Shown: positions 1-11,006 of the stretch, one piece after another | Position numbering within the stretch: position 1 is the first letter of the stretch | Layout: each line of letters begins with the position of its first letter | Source: Berghia stephanieae | Taxonomy: Eukaryota > Mollusca > Gastropoda > Nudibranchia > Aeolidiidae | Assembly (NCBI GenBank): GCA_034508935.3 | Contig: CM067448.1 | Span: 46,747,766 to 46,811,765, forward strand | Direction of reading: 5' to 3' | Length of the DNA: 64,000 bases | The notes under the pieces: model-generated | Told to the model about the DNA's origin: nothing | Seen by the model: the letters and a program-made list of their open reading frames with translations, nothing else | Databases searched by the model: none | Translations under genes and position numbers: made by a program

Positions 1-514
1 TTTATATAAAAGGGGTGACTTTATTATTCTGTTGGGTTCTGTTCTAGTTATGTTTTGGAATATGAATGTTATTGATAATGTTTTAATGCTTGTGTGGATG
101 TTGTGCTAAAAATTTTCAAAAACATTTTTTTTCACGGTGTAAATAATGAAGTTATGAATGTTGATGATAATATGCAGACATTCTTGTATCGTGTGTTTAC
201 TCTGATAGTATTGTATTTGAATGTGTTGGAGATAGAATATGTATCAATAGAATCTGACTGTACTGTATTATCATCATCGTTATTATTATTATTTTTATTT
301 TATTATTATTAATTTAGTTAGGCTACTCACACTGTTTTGTTTTTATTGATTGATAAGTTATTGTTCTGAAACATGTGTGATAATCAGTGCTGTCAACTCA
401 TCTAAAATTACGTATTCGTACATATTTGTTCCAGTTGTACGCTTGTATGTATTTTGCTGCGTCTCTCCTGCATTAATCAATTTCTATTATATAATGTTTT
501 TAAAAAAACATACA

Positions 515-770
515 CAGACCTCCCTCCTATTACGAAATATTAGTAGAATTACGAAATTTTGGCTCCAATTTCAGATGTTCGTGATAATCTCTAAGTCATT
601 AGAACTTATTGAAAATGAAAGTTGATGCCAGACTACATCATTTTAAGGATTTTGAAGTGTTTTTTAATCCTTGTGGTGGTAAATTGTTGATTTTTAAAGT
701 TAATTAGAACGCCGACAATTTTGATATCCTAAAATCACGAATTTTAAAAAATTTCAAGTAGACTGGTCTG
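515..770 (+). mobile_element. Short CAGACCTGCC-family MITE
   Basis: A 256-bp non-coding element starts CAGACCTCCC and ends in its inverse, GGTCTG. Perfect 6-bp duplications (cataca) flank it at 509-514 and 771-776. Just inside the left end lie short palindromic stretches around TACGAAAT. Its mirror copy in the right arm is at 6044-6300, so the insertion predates the inverted duplication. Confidence 0.8.
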
Positions 771-783
771 CATACAATTTTTT

Positions 784-1880
784 TTTTAGTGTTCTTCAAT
801 ATTATAATTTGTTTAATGACCAGGAAGTTAATATTGAAAATTCAATAAAATATTATCTGGCTGGGTCATATCAGATTTATAAGTCGATATTACTTATACC
901 GTCAATAAAGAGTTTAGTTTATTCATTAATATAAATATCGATGATAATACTGCAATCTTACTCATTTTGGCTCTCCATTGTACATGCTTTCATGGGCTTG
1001 GGAAAGGCAGCACTGGGAAAGCTGTTAAATTGAAAGTACTGGATCTAACCTTTTAAGGTTCTATGACAATGCGCAAAACTCATTTGTTGCAGAGATTATT
1101 TTAAAATGTTCAAAACGGCATTTAGCACGTTGGCACTTTTGTCAACCAAGATTGTATGAATGTGATAAAAATCCCTGCATTGGGAAGAATGTATCACAGG
1201 GATAGTTGGTTTTGAAATCCCAACCAACAAAAAAGATGAAAATGTTTATTTTTACGCGCTATTTTTAGAAATACTTGTGACTTACTAAAAATTGTAGAGA
1301 TTTTGTTCTAATCAATGTCTGATTTCTCCCATGAAACAACTCCAATACAATTCAATGCAGGATATTCGCATTAGGAAATGAATTTTGATTGAGTCATAAT
1401 TTCACAAATTACGAAGTGTTTCTTCTCATCATTTTCTTCATTATGATATTTATTGATATTTGTCTATGTTGTGATATTTTATTACGAGTTATTTGTTTAG
1501 GTCACAAATGCAGTTTTTGGACCTTCACTGTTAGTTACTATGAATTTACTCAGATGTTAAAATGTGTTAAAATTACAGGCATGTAAATGCAAAGAGAGCA
1601 ATGGCGTGTCCTTACCTGTTCCAGTACACTGGGTGACACGGGTAACTAGATGACGACGCGTCAATGGATTTTCACATGAGTCGATGTTTGGTCTTAGTCT
1701 CAGTCCAATCTCTCTGTTTATGTAATATTACAAAACAAAACCACCCCAGGATGCTTGGATGACGCTTAACTGAATGTCATTTTATGTGAACTCGTAAATG
1801 TAATGTGTTAAGAAGTTAAGGAGCAGGCACCGGTGTAAGATAGAGAACTGAACAAGTGTGTATGAAAGGTACCAGACAAA
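784..1880. other. Palindrome left arm, no gene
   Basis: No coding region, RNA gene or recognised element is visible. The stretch is AT-rich and is recognisable mainly because it is mirrored at about 4500-6040. The 65-residue open frame near 1389-1586 is not preserved in the mirror copy and is not regarded as a gene. Confidence 0.6.
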
Positions 1881-1889
1881 GCAAGAAAG

Positions 1890-2062
1890 AATAATATAAG
1901 TAAAAAGCCATCCCAAAAAATCTGTCGACCTCGACTGCAGATCAAACCTCAGACCTTCTGATTACTGGTCAGACGTTCTACCACGGTGAAGTAGGGAGTT
2001 GGAACTTGCTCATTGCTACCTTTTGATCACAAAGCAAGGCCAATAATGTTGAGCCCCCAGGG
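1890..2062 (-). mobile_element. tRNA-headed SINE, left-arm copy
   Basis: This is the inverted counterpart of the SINE at 4230-4490. On the minus strand it begins with a tRNA-like block resembling an A box (gctcaa...) and a degraded B box (ggtagcaagttcc). Both arms carry it, so it was present before the inverted duplication. Confidence 0.6.
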
Positions 2063-2128
2063 ATGGATTGGAAGTTCAGTGTCGTTGTTCACATGTAATA
2101 ATTTTTTTCCACGTCATTGTGTTAAGTT

Positions 2129-2472
2129 GCGGGTGGTTGGATGGGAGCATCACCCTTGAATCGTATACTTATGATGTTGGCATGGGTGTACGATCCGATA
2201 GTGATGTCGTTTCTTCTTCTCTTTACTAGCCTATCCTGCTTCTTTGGTTTGTGATTGTATTTTTGACAGGGGATATTTTTTTTTCTGTAAATCTTCTGCC
2301 TGTTTGTTCTTGGTTATTTATAATTTAGCTTATGATATCTTAAGGTTATGATTTTGATTTACATTTATACTATTTTTGTTAGATTGCTTGTTTTTTTGTT
2401 TCAGCGGTCTCTCATATAACCTCAATTGTGTTGGAAGAGACCTAAAGCAACAAACAAACAAACAAACAAAAA
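2129..2472 (+). mobile_element. SINE with CAAA-repeat tail (family 2), left arm only
   Basis: The element opens with gcgggtggttggatgggagc and ends in (caaa)n. Two more copies lie at 7151-7497 and 62738-63073. The matching place in the right arm (about 4150-4170) reads through without it, so it inserted after the inverted duplication. It has no coding capacity. The 11 bases ttggatgggag near its 5' end equal part of the 5S rRNA C box, a possible but unproven origin. Confidence 0.8.
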
Positions 2473-2660
2473 AATCTTCTTTATTTTATCATTTGTAATA
2501 GCCGCGCATTTTTTCTCTCATGAATTATTTTATAATCTCTCATGCCTTTTTTGTTTTTTTTTTATTCGTAATTCAAAATAATCAAGCTTCCTCATCACAG
2601 CATTGTGTGATTGTCACAGGCTATTAAAGACATCTCTCTTTTTGTTTACATTTCCTGGTT

Positions 2661-2667
<7 letters not shown>

Positions 2668-2708
<41 letters not shown>

Positions 2709-2742
2709 CTTTTCTTTTCTACCCTCTCTCTCTCTGTTTTGT
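2668..2742. repeat. CT microsatellite
   Basis: A (CT)n run, interrupted by ttttctttt, lies where the palindrome symmetry breaks off. It is absent from the right arm. Confidence 0.9.
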
Positions 2743-3534
2743 TTTTTTCTTCTAAATTTCTTATTTCCAATTTAATTAATTAATTAATTTGGATTTGGAC
2801 GGAATGAATGCATTTTGTCTTCTGATTTTAGACCATTTCAATGTTCTATGCGCATTCATATGTACGTACGTACGTAATTTTCGTATGATGTAAATGTTTT
2901 ATAACCATAATGGTTGTTTACAGTTACCCTTTAGCATTTTAAGTAAGTTTCATCCTGTGATTTAGTATGTCGTTATTTATAAATACTTTTCAAAAATCAA
3001 TTCTTTCTCTTGTACTTGTATTGTTCCTGTTTTGTTGAATTTTCATTAATTGAAAAAAAAAATCGTTTATCCACTAATCATGAATTTGTTAAATACAGTT
3101 CTATTTTTTTTTTCATTGTTTTTTTTTTTCTTCTATTGAATGTTTTTTTTTTCATGTAGTCAGTGGTTTGAAAGATGAAATATTTGGTCTGTTATCAACT
3201 ATCTTCTTTGAAATGTGTATGTCCGATCATGTGTGTGTGTGTCGGAGAGAGATTATTTTAATGGTTATTGTCATTGTCATCTGTTTTTTGAAATTATTTT
3301 CCTTCATCTTGATAAATAAAACTGATATAAATCAATTTCATCGAGAAGACTTGGTTTCTTTAAATATGAATATATCTGAGTGGGGTCTCCTGGAACAACT
3401 AAAAAAGACGTCCAACTTCTACATCATGTCATAAGACCAAAGGGCTAGAGCTCAGGTGGTTGCTGGTTCGGATAAGTAAGTAAGAGTGGGGTCTTTTGAC
3501 CTCCTGAGTTAGGCAGCAAAGTCACAACTGCTGT
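2743..3534. other. Unpaired central segment, no gene
   Basis: AT-rich sequence with T-runs and a short tacg repeat at about 2861-2875. It has no partner in the right arm, so it was either gained on the left or lost on the right. The 88-residue frame at 3168-3434 shows no recognisable domain. Confidence 0.6.
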
Positions 3535-3652
3535 CTGGGTGGGGTTCCTGACCTCCCATAGTGGGTGGGGAGGCACTAACTGTGTCTTCTATCCTCCTGT
3601 ATCTGTTTTCCAATTGCTTTCTGTCTTTGTCTTGGAATGAGGTTATTAAGTC
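3535..3652 (+). mobile_element. SINE family 1, 5' part
   Basis: About 118 bp matches the 5' portion of the full-length family-1 copy at 28513-29046, starting ctgggtggggttcctgacct. It faces the minus-strand copy at 3657-3982, so the palindrome centre is two head-to-head fragments of one SINE. Confidence 0.75.
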
Positions 3653-3656
3653 GCCA

Positions 3657-3982
3657 ATAAGTCTCATCCGGACACAAGCACAAAATCCAACAAAGAGGAA
3701 TACACTCAAATGCTTACATTATACATTCAAAATAACAAATATAATAATACACTTACAGAGAGATGATTTACAAAGGAAAAAAAATATCATATCCCAAAAC
3801 AATAACTATGCATTTGACTGTTTCCCTCTCAGCTAGGACTCCGGGCAGGGCCAGGACAAAACCAAGTAATCTCATTCCAAGACAAAGACAGAAAGCATGT
3901 TGGAAAACAGATATAAGGGGATAGAAGACAGTATGTAACCCCCTGCCCACTATGGGAGGTCAGGAACCCCACCCAGAGAGTG
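3657..3982 (-). mobile_element. SINE family 1, partial minus copy at palindrome centre
   Basis: The minus strand matches the 5' and middle parts of the family-1 SINE. The axis of the large palindrome falls between this copy and the plus fragment at 3535-3652. A pre-existing SINE pair could have given the homology for the inverted duplication; this is inference. Confidence 0.75.
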
Positions 3983-4229
3983 AGAAATAAACCAGGAAAT
4001 ACAGAAAGATGTCTTTAAAAGCCTGTGACAAGCTGTGATTATTTTCAATTACGAGTCAAAAAAAAAAGAGAAAAGGCATGAGAGATTATAAAAAAATTAA
4101 TGAGAGAAAAAATGCGCGGCTGTTACAAAAGATAAAATAAAGAAGAATTCTTAACACACTGACGTAAAAAAAATAATTATTATTTTATAATAGGTAAACA
4201 ACGACACTGAACTTCCAACCCATCCCAGG

Positions 4230-4490
4230 GGGCAGCGTGGCTCAATGGTACTGGCCTTGCGTTGTAACCAAAAGGTAGCAAGTTCCAACTCCCTACCTCA
4301 CTGTGGTAGCACATCTGACAGGAAGTCAGAAGGTCTGATGCTCAATCTCCAGTCAAGGTCGACTGATTTTTTGGGATGGTTTTTTTCTTGTATTGTTCTT
4401 TCTTGTTTTGTCTGGCACCTTTCATACACACTTGTTCAGTTCATCTTACACCAGTGCCTGCTCCTTAATTTCTTAATACATTACAAAAGA
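4230..4490 (+). mobile_element. tRNA-headed SINE, right-arm copy
   Basis: It begins ggcagcgtggctcaatggta, an A-box-like tRNA head, followed by a degraded B box and a body containing a tctggcac motif and agtgcctgctcc. The body motifs are shared with the elements at 53905-54075, 62195-62350 and 62551-62706, so these belong to one related group. Confidence 0.65.
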
Positions 4491-5132
4491 TGACTTTCAG
4501 TTAAGCGTCATCAAAGCATCCTGGGGTGTTTTTGGTTTTGTTTGTTTTCTAATATTACATAGACAGAGGGATGGGACGGAGACCAAGACCAAACATCGGC
4601 TCATGTGAAAATCCATTGACGCGTCGTCATCTAGTTACCCGTGTCACCCAGTGTACTGGAGCAGGTAAGGACACACCACTGCTCTCTTTGCATTTACACG
4701 CTTGTAATTTTAACACATTTTAACATCTGAGTAAATTCATAGTAACTAACAGTGAAAGTCCAAAAACTGCACTTGTGACCTAAACAAATAACTCAAAATA
4801 AAATATCACAACGTAGACAAAACAAATATCAATAAATATCATAATGAAGAAAATTATGAGACACTTCGTAATTTTCGAAATTCATTTCCTAATGCCCATA
4901 TCCTGAATTGAATTGTATTGGAGCTGTTTCATGTGAGACATCAGACGTTACTTAGAACAAAATATCTCCAATTTTTAGTAAGTCACAAGTAATTCTAAAA
5001 ATAGAGAGTGGCGGGGGCTGTCCGAAGCCCGGGCTTGTAAAAATAAACATTTTCATCTTTTTTGTTTGTTAGGATTTCAAAACCAACTATCCCTGTATTA
5101 AATTCTTCCCAAAGCCGGGATTTTTATCACAT

Positions 5133-5669
5133 TGTTTTTGTTTGTTTTTAAGGGTTTTACGGCGCTTGCAACACATTAAGGTCATATCAGCGCCAGTAAA
5201 AAGGAAGAAAATGGGATAGTAAATAGTTCTAGAATTGCAATTAAAGTACAAAAGAAAAGGTAAGACAAAGGGGAATTGGTTCAAATAGGGAACAGATGTA
5301 GATTCCAAGAGCACACCGTCAAAGTACTTAGTTTGAGATCACCTAAAAGTCTCATCCAGACACAAGCACAGATCCCAACTTAGAGGAATACACTAAAATG
5401 TTTACCAATCATATAATATAAAATGTAAAATAACATAATACAATGCATATAAGAGAGATGATTTACAAGGAAAAGAATATCATCTCCCAAAAACTATAAC
5501 TATACATTCGACTGTTTCCCTCCCAGCCAAGGAACTCCGGCAAGAGTCAGGACAAAACTAAGTAATCTCATTCCAAGACAGTGACAGGAAACAATTGGAA
5601 AACGGGTATGGGGGGATAGAAGACACAGCATGTACCTCCCTGCCCACTATGGGAGGTCAGGATCCCCAC
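5133..5669 (-). mobile_element. SINE family 1, right arm only
   Basis: A near full-length family-1 SINE on the minus strand. Its 3' tail (gcaagcgccgtaaaaccctt in sense) is at 5140-5170 and its 5' end is near 5669. The left arm at about 1073-1170 lacks it and instead holds about 90 bp that the right arm has lost, so the insertion came with a local deletion. Confidence 0.8.
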
Positions 5670-6043
5670 CCAGTTGCCCATTGTCATAGAACCTTTAAAG
5701 TTAGAAGGTTAGTTCCTGTACTTTCACCTTAACAGCTTTCCCATTGCTGCCATCCCAAGCCCATGAAAGCGTGTATAATAGAGAGCTAAAATGAGTAAGA
5801 TCTTGAAAAACAAACGATAATGAACACTATTTCTGGTGAACGCAACTTAGACCGTACTAGCAGTATTATCATCGATATTTATATTAATGAATAAACTAAA
5901 TTCTTTATTGACAGTATAAGTAATATCGACTTATAAATCTGATATGACCCAGCCAGATAATATTTTATTGAATTTTCAATATTAACTTCCTGGTCATTAA
6001 ACAAATTAAAATATTGAAGAACACTAAAAAAAAAAAGAGTATG

Positions 6044-6300
6044 CAGACCAGTCTACTTGAAATTTTTTTAAATTCGTAATTTTTATGAGATAAAAATTGT
6101 CGACGCTCTAATTAACTTTAAAAATCAAAAATTTACCACCACAAGGATTAAAAAACACTTCAAAATCCTTAAAATGATGTAGTCTGGCATCAACTTTCAT
6201 TTTCAATAAGTTTTAATGACTTAAAGATTAACACGAACATCTGAAATTGGAGGCAAAACTTCGTAATTCTACTAATATTTCGTAATACGAGGGAGGTCTG
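6044..6300 (-). mobile_element. Short CAGACCTGCC-family MITE, mirror copy
   Basis: The inverted counterpart of the element at 515-770. The flanking 6-mers (agtatg and tgtatg) still resemble the target duplication of the other arm, as expected if it was copied together with its surroundings. Confidence 0.75.
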
Positions 6301-6457
6301 TGTATGTTTTTTTTTAAAACTTTACATGATAGAAATTGATTAATGCAGGAGATACGAAGCAAAATACGTACCAGTGTACCAATGGGAAAAAATATGTACG
6401 AATACATATTTTTAGATGAGGTTAACAGCACTGATTATCACACATATTTCAAAACAA

Positions 6458-6808
6458 TAATAATAATAATAATAATATATACTTTATTCATCCAAACAAA
6501 TGGAAATACGTTTACAGACATGGCATACATAAAAATGTATAAACACAAAGTTGAGAATCTATGGCGACAATTTATACATATATATATGCAAATGTACAAA
6601 AACGTAAAAATATACAACCAATAACCAATAGCAACACTTTATATATAAATTTGATAAATTGAGTCTGAACTTGTGTGTATACTTAAAAGATAGTATTTAA
6701 TTTAAATCACAGTTGCGCATTAAAAATTCGAACACCATGTGGCAAAAATGAATTAAGGTGATGTGTTGTCATTGTTTTTCTAGATGTAAGGCGACGGCTC
6801 CTCAATCA
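6458..6808 (-). mobile_element. 5'-truncated LINE 3' end, right arm only
   Basis: On the minus strand a short frame reading SFLPHGVRIFNAQL then stop precedes a 3' untranslated stretch and an (ATT)n tail at 6458-6478. Such C-terminal sequence and tail fit a CR1/L2- or RTE-like non-LTR element; the clade is uncertain. The left arm at about 335-365 lacks it. Confidence 0.55.
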
Positions 6809-6839
6809 ATAAAAAATAAAACAGTGTGAGTAGCATAAC

Positions 6840-6841
6840 TA

Positions 6842-6932
<91 letters not shown>

Positions 6933-6945
6933 TAATAATAATAAA
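6840..6945. repeat. TAA microsatellite
   Basis: About 30 uninterrupted TAA units. The mirrored position in the left arm (about 280-312) has only a short interrupted ATT tract, so the array expanded in one arm or shrank in the other. Confidence 0.95.
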
Positions 6946-7150
6946 CATAATAATAATAACAATAACAATGATAATGATAATAGTCAGATTATATCGATAC
7001 ACAGTCTATTTCCAACACATTCAAATACAATATTAGCAGAATATACACACGATACAAATATGTCTGCATATTATCATCAACATTCATAACTTCACTATTT
7101 ATCACAACATCCACACAAGCATTAAAACATTACCGATAATATTCATATTC

Positions 7151-7497
7151 TTTTTTGTTTGTTTGTTTGTTTGTTGCTTTAGGTCTCTTCCAACACAATT
7201 GAGGTTATATGAGAGACCGACTGAAACAAAAAAACAAGCAATCTAACAAAAATAGTATAAATGTAAATCAAAATCATAACCTTAAGATATCATAAGCTAA
7301 ATTATAAATAACCAAGAACAAACAGGCAGAAGATTTACAGAAAAAAAAATATCCCCTGTCAAAAATACAATCACAAACCAAAGAAGCAGGATAGGCTAGT
7401 AAAGAGAAGAAGAAACGACATCACTATCGGATCGTACACCCATGCGAACATCATAGGTATATGATTCAAGGGTGATGCTCCCATCCAACCACCCGCT
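7151..7497 (-). mobile_element. SINE family 2, right arm only, with intact target duplication
   Basis: This full-length 347-bp copy is flanked by the perfect 10-bp duplication attcatattc at 7141-7150 and 7498-7507. The left arm at about 60-75 shows the empty site. It therefore defines the ends of the family: gcgggtggttgg at the 5' end and a (caaa)n tail. Confidence 0.92.
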
Positions 7498-7566
7498 ATT
7501 CATATTCCAAAACATAGCTAGAACAGAATACGACAAACATAATAAAGTCACCCCTTTTATATAAAA

Positions 7567-7855
7567 CAGCATCACATCTTCAGGTTTAGACAACAAAAAA
7601 AAAAAAGAAAAAGAAATCAAGAAGAGAAAAAAAATACAGATAGCAAGTCGGTTTCTAAAACAATTTTTTCATCACCATTAAAACATTTAGAAAACAGACT
7701 TGTCCTGTAAACCTTAATTTATTCTATTTCTTTATATCATCATAAATTACATCAAAGGCTGCTACAGTCAACAGCAAGCTGGTGAAGCATAGTACATTGT
7801 TTTATTTTTTAAACTTGAGCTTTTATATAGTGCAATATTCACTAAATGTGCTCAA
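7567..7855. other. No recognised feature
   Basis: AT-rich sequence just outside the right end of the palindrome. No gene or repeat is recognised. Confidence 0.5.
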
Positions 7856-7857
7856 GA

Positions 7858-8160
7858 ATTGGACGTAAATTAATATAACAGCTTCAAAAACAAAGAACAA
7901 AATTCCAAACAACGTATGTTACCGGCTCAAAATCCTTCGTCAACCAATAACAAAAAAACAAAGACAGTATTTCATTACTTAAAATTCAGACAGAGTTGTC
8001 TGATGTCTGTCAGGATTTTAGTGTTTTCTCAATGTTTTTATTGGCTGAAGAACTGTTTTGAGCCCAAAACGTTCTGTGTTTTGGTATGTTGTTATTTTTT
8101 TGAAGCTGTTCTATTCATTTTTGATGATTACTTTTTACTGTCCGCAGTTTCTAGCAACTC
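7858..8160. mobile_element. Fold-back MITE
   Basis: Two arms of roughly 100 bp (about 7865-7960 and 8035-8140) are inverted copies of each other. Marker strings are aacagcttcaaaaa and ggctcaaaa in the first arm and their inverses in the second. A second paired copy is at 30310-30600, and single arms occur at 13820-13866 and 33848-33945. It does not encode a protein. Confidence 0.7.
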
Positions 8161-8535
8161 AGTACCAATTTAAGCATGCTCAAGGTACTTTCCAATTGTT
8201 ATCAATTTCACACAAAAAGCACCATTTGATTCACGTCTGTGAATAAGTTAAAGAGTAGTTTACCTTTTTTTTTAACACGCTTCATTCTGTATAAAATTTT
8301 AATTTGATAACTGACAAATGACAAGACTTTTTATCTAGTATCACAGCAGCCAACTTTACAAAGAGCTAAAACGGGACACTCTAACACACAATACCGTCAT
8401 GACCCAAAACACCAGTATGCTTAGACTACTATATAATATAATCTAGATTTAGAGCTTTTTTTTATGTTCCTTGTTTTAATTTGCTGGTCAAAAAGCAAAA
8501 TCCTGCAACATACAAGGGTCATTTCCAAACACATA

Positions 8536-8742
8536 CAGAGTTGCCTACTTGAAATAACTTTAGAAACAAATAATTTGCCCTTAGAACAATCCAAAAATGC
8601 CCAAAGTCCTAAATATTGGTTCTAAGGAACTAAACTTTCCTTTTCAACAAGATTTACTGAGTCAAAGAGGGGAATGCAGTTCTGTGACTGGAGCCAAAAA
8701 TTCGTATTTCTACGGATTTTTTTGTAGTACTAGGCAGGTCTG
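8536..8742 (-). mobile_element. Short CAGACCTGCC-family MITE
   Basis: The minus strand starts CAGACCTGCCTAGTACTAC and then has the family's subterminal TACGAAAT-type palindromes. The other end reads CAGAGTTGCC on the plus strand. The flanking 6-mers cacata and cacgca are an imperfect match. Confidence 0.7.
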
Positions 8743-8785
8743 CACGCACACAGTCTATTTCTTTTCTTTTTACTTTAAATTTATC

Positions 8786-8842
8786 CCAGATCGTCAAATT
8801 GGGACAGTCATGATTTTATCAGGACAGCTGGCTGCTATGTAG
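8786..8842 (-). repeat. Dispersed repeat terminus
   Basis: The minus strand contains agctgtcctgataaaat followed by gactgtcc. The same arrangement occurs on the plus strand at 33486-33540 (tgtcctaataaaattgagac). It looks like one end of an unidentified element; no second end was found. Confidence 0.4.
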
Positions 8843-8859
8843 TAAGAAGGGACTTTCTT

Positions 8860-9334
8860 GATGGAAATCAATTCCTTTTTCCAAAACAGCAAAGTGAGAA
8901 TAACCCAAAGCAGACGTAGCCAGAGATAATGGATGGCCCAGCAGATTAAAAAAAAAAAACCCAAAAAAAACAAACCACATGAATAGGAACCAAGAGATGT
9001 CCTTTTTAAGTGACTCTTTTTTTTTTTTTTGTCATTGGTATTCAGTTTTTAATTTTTTTTAAACCAGAAATTTTGGAGTCCCCGCAAAATCTATTGCATC
9101 TCCAAACAACCAATGAAAAACTTTGTGATTGATTACAAAATAATAAAACAGAGACTTTAACACTTCATACCGATAGATAAACCCTGCACCTGAAATAGGC
9201 AGGGCTATCAGCCATATCACATTACCATCCATTACATTACTTTTTAAATTATTTTCATAAAATTTTGTTTCAGTCTAATTATGGCAAACCAATAATTGGA
9301 ATACAGGATATGTACGAGTACCATTTATATATAA
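8860..9334. other. No recognised feature
   Basis: AT-rich sequence with A-runs near 8950 and T-runs near 9020. No gene or classified repeat is visible. Confidence 0.5.
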
Positions 9335-9336
9335 TA

Positions 9337-10185
9337 CAGTAGAACATGAAAGTAACGTACTCGGAAATAGCGAGAACTCGGAAATAGCGAGTAAAATCTA
9401 AATCCCCGTTTTTTTCCCTTATTTGAGTCAATAAAATTAGCATGAAAGTAGCGAGTATGAAAAAGAGGTCAACTCGGAAATAACGAGCATTTCCTGCCCA
9501 GCCTAGGACTGCGAACGAAGTAAAGCAAAACAAGAGACAATGGCAATTTAAATATTTTTAGCCTAGCCTCTTTTCTTTTCTTATTTTTCGTTAGAGTAAT
9601 ATTACATAGTAGCCTAGTCTGTAGTAGTACATAATAGGCGAAACAAATTTGGGTGGGGTTGGGTTTGTGTGCGTGTGTGTGTATTGGGGGTGGGGGTCAA
9701 TTATTCACCCAATGTGGTGCCACGCGACGTGCGAGGTAAGCACATGTCAACAACATGCCTCACTTCGCAGCATCGGTCAGCGAGTAGCATCGTTAACGAA
9801 CGGCACGATCAGCGAGAGAGGGGAGTGTGGAACCATTATTTCAATGGGTCAGTGATTGAGTGATGCGCTTGCTTACCTCATCAAACATGCCGAGTGCATA
9901 CAAACACTCGCGCGCGCACACACACACTTCTATGTTCTTGTTTTTTTTCTAGTCATGATTTTACTTGAAAAAAAAAAAAACACAAAAAAACAACAAAAAA
10001 CCAGGCATTCTGCCACTTCTGTGAAGAAATTGAAATAGGGGCGACGGCTTTTACTCGAATTACACACTGAGGGGAATAATCAGCAATATTATAACCTTTC
10101 CTGGCAACTTGGGAATAGCGAGAACTCGGAAATAGCGAGTAATCAGGAGTGGACCCGTCAAACTCGCTATTTCCGAGTTCTACTG
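9337..10185. mobile_element. Non-autonomous pogo/Tigger-like element
   Basis: The left end reads CAGTAGAAC and the right end GTTCTACTG, with TA on both outer sides (9335-9336 and 10186-10187). The motif ctcggaaatagcgag recurs several times just inside each end. CAGTAGAAC-type ends plus a TA duplication are characteristic of pogo/Tigger members of the Tc1/mariner group. The 849-bp interior has no transposase frame. Confidence 0.82.
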
Positions 10186-10442
10186 TATAGATATATTATA
10201 TATTTAAAAAAAGAAAGTTTTCAAAAATCAAACTTGGCAATCATAGCTCGTTTCAGTAAGAGAGAAGTTGTGTCCATAACAATCCATATCACTCTAACAC
10301 GGCAATCATCATCTACGTCTTAAATGAATTATTGGATCATCGATGAACTTGAAATTGAAGCAAACTTTAACCTCAGTAACTAGCGTAAACCCACTACAAA
10401 ATTATTAATATATTTGATGTTAAGGTATCCATATAGATATAT

Positions 10443-10820
10443 ATGTCAGTGCAAGACATAATCCGTCGGAAGGTGAACATTTTGGATTTGCATTTTCTGA
10501 AAGAATATTATGCCCCCCAGAGCATTTTAATCTTTATTTGAAGTAAATCGGTTGATTTTTCATGAAGTTATGGTCAGATGTATGGGAAAGGTATCCAGCA
10601 ACTTTTCTCAAATTTCATACTTTTTCAACTTGACTAGCTGTAAAACATATTTAGAAGTGAAATTAAGCTTTGATATTTCCCGAAGATGTACAAAAAGGGT
10701 TGATTTAATCATTTATGACAAGAACTCATTATTGATAAAAATTGACCTTCTGAGTAAACTTGGCAATATCTCAGTTCAAACCTTTTCACCATCTGACTGA
10801 TTATGTCATTCACTGTAACA
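10443..10820 (+). mobile_element. MITE with a preserved open frame, copy 1
   Basis: A repeat of about 375 bp whose two ends are inverted copies built on gacataatc and a ggtgaa motif. The plus strand is open for 82 residues at 10552-10800, including KVSSNFSQISYFFN and VKLSFDISR. Two other copies (12660-13043 and 55137-55485) keep most of this reading. No known domain is recognised, and the frame may only reflect recent common ancestry. Confidence 0.75.
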
Positions 10821-11006
10821 TTTATATATCTTTTAAAAATAGTTATATGACATGTATTGTCTTATAGGTGCGCTGTGGTTCTAAATAGATCAATCTAGGT
10901 TTGCTGTAGTCTCACACTTAAAACATTCTATACATTATTATTATCAAGAATTGCATGTGATAGCGATAGCCATTCGTCTACTAGCGGCGTGTATCTCACT
11001 GCCGCT

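Larger units (their letters stand above)
1..7566. repeat. Large imperfect palindrome (inverted duplication)
   Basis: The sequence from the left edge to about 3650 recurs in inverted order from about 3857 to 7566. Matched landmarks include 1-110 with 7090-7566, 515-770 with 6044-6300, 960-1070 with 5690-5810, 1400-1720 with 4560-4870, and 2480-2660 with 3985-4150. The arms differ by scattered substitutions and by insertions private to one arm, so this is not an exact copy. The left arm probably continues beyond the window. About 870 bp at 2665-3535 has no partner in the right arm. It could be an old inverted segmental duplication, a very large fold-back element, or two haplotypes joined head to head in assembly. 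The inversion is seen directly; its origin is open. Confidence 0.93.

Noticed and set aside
6780-7089. Poly-isoleucine, poly-tyrosine and poly-asparagine frames
   Set aside because: They are readings of the TAA array.
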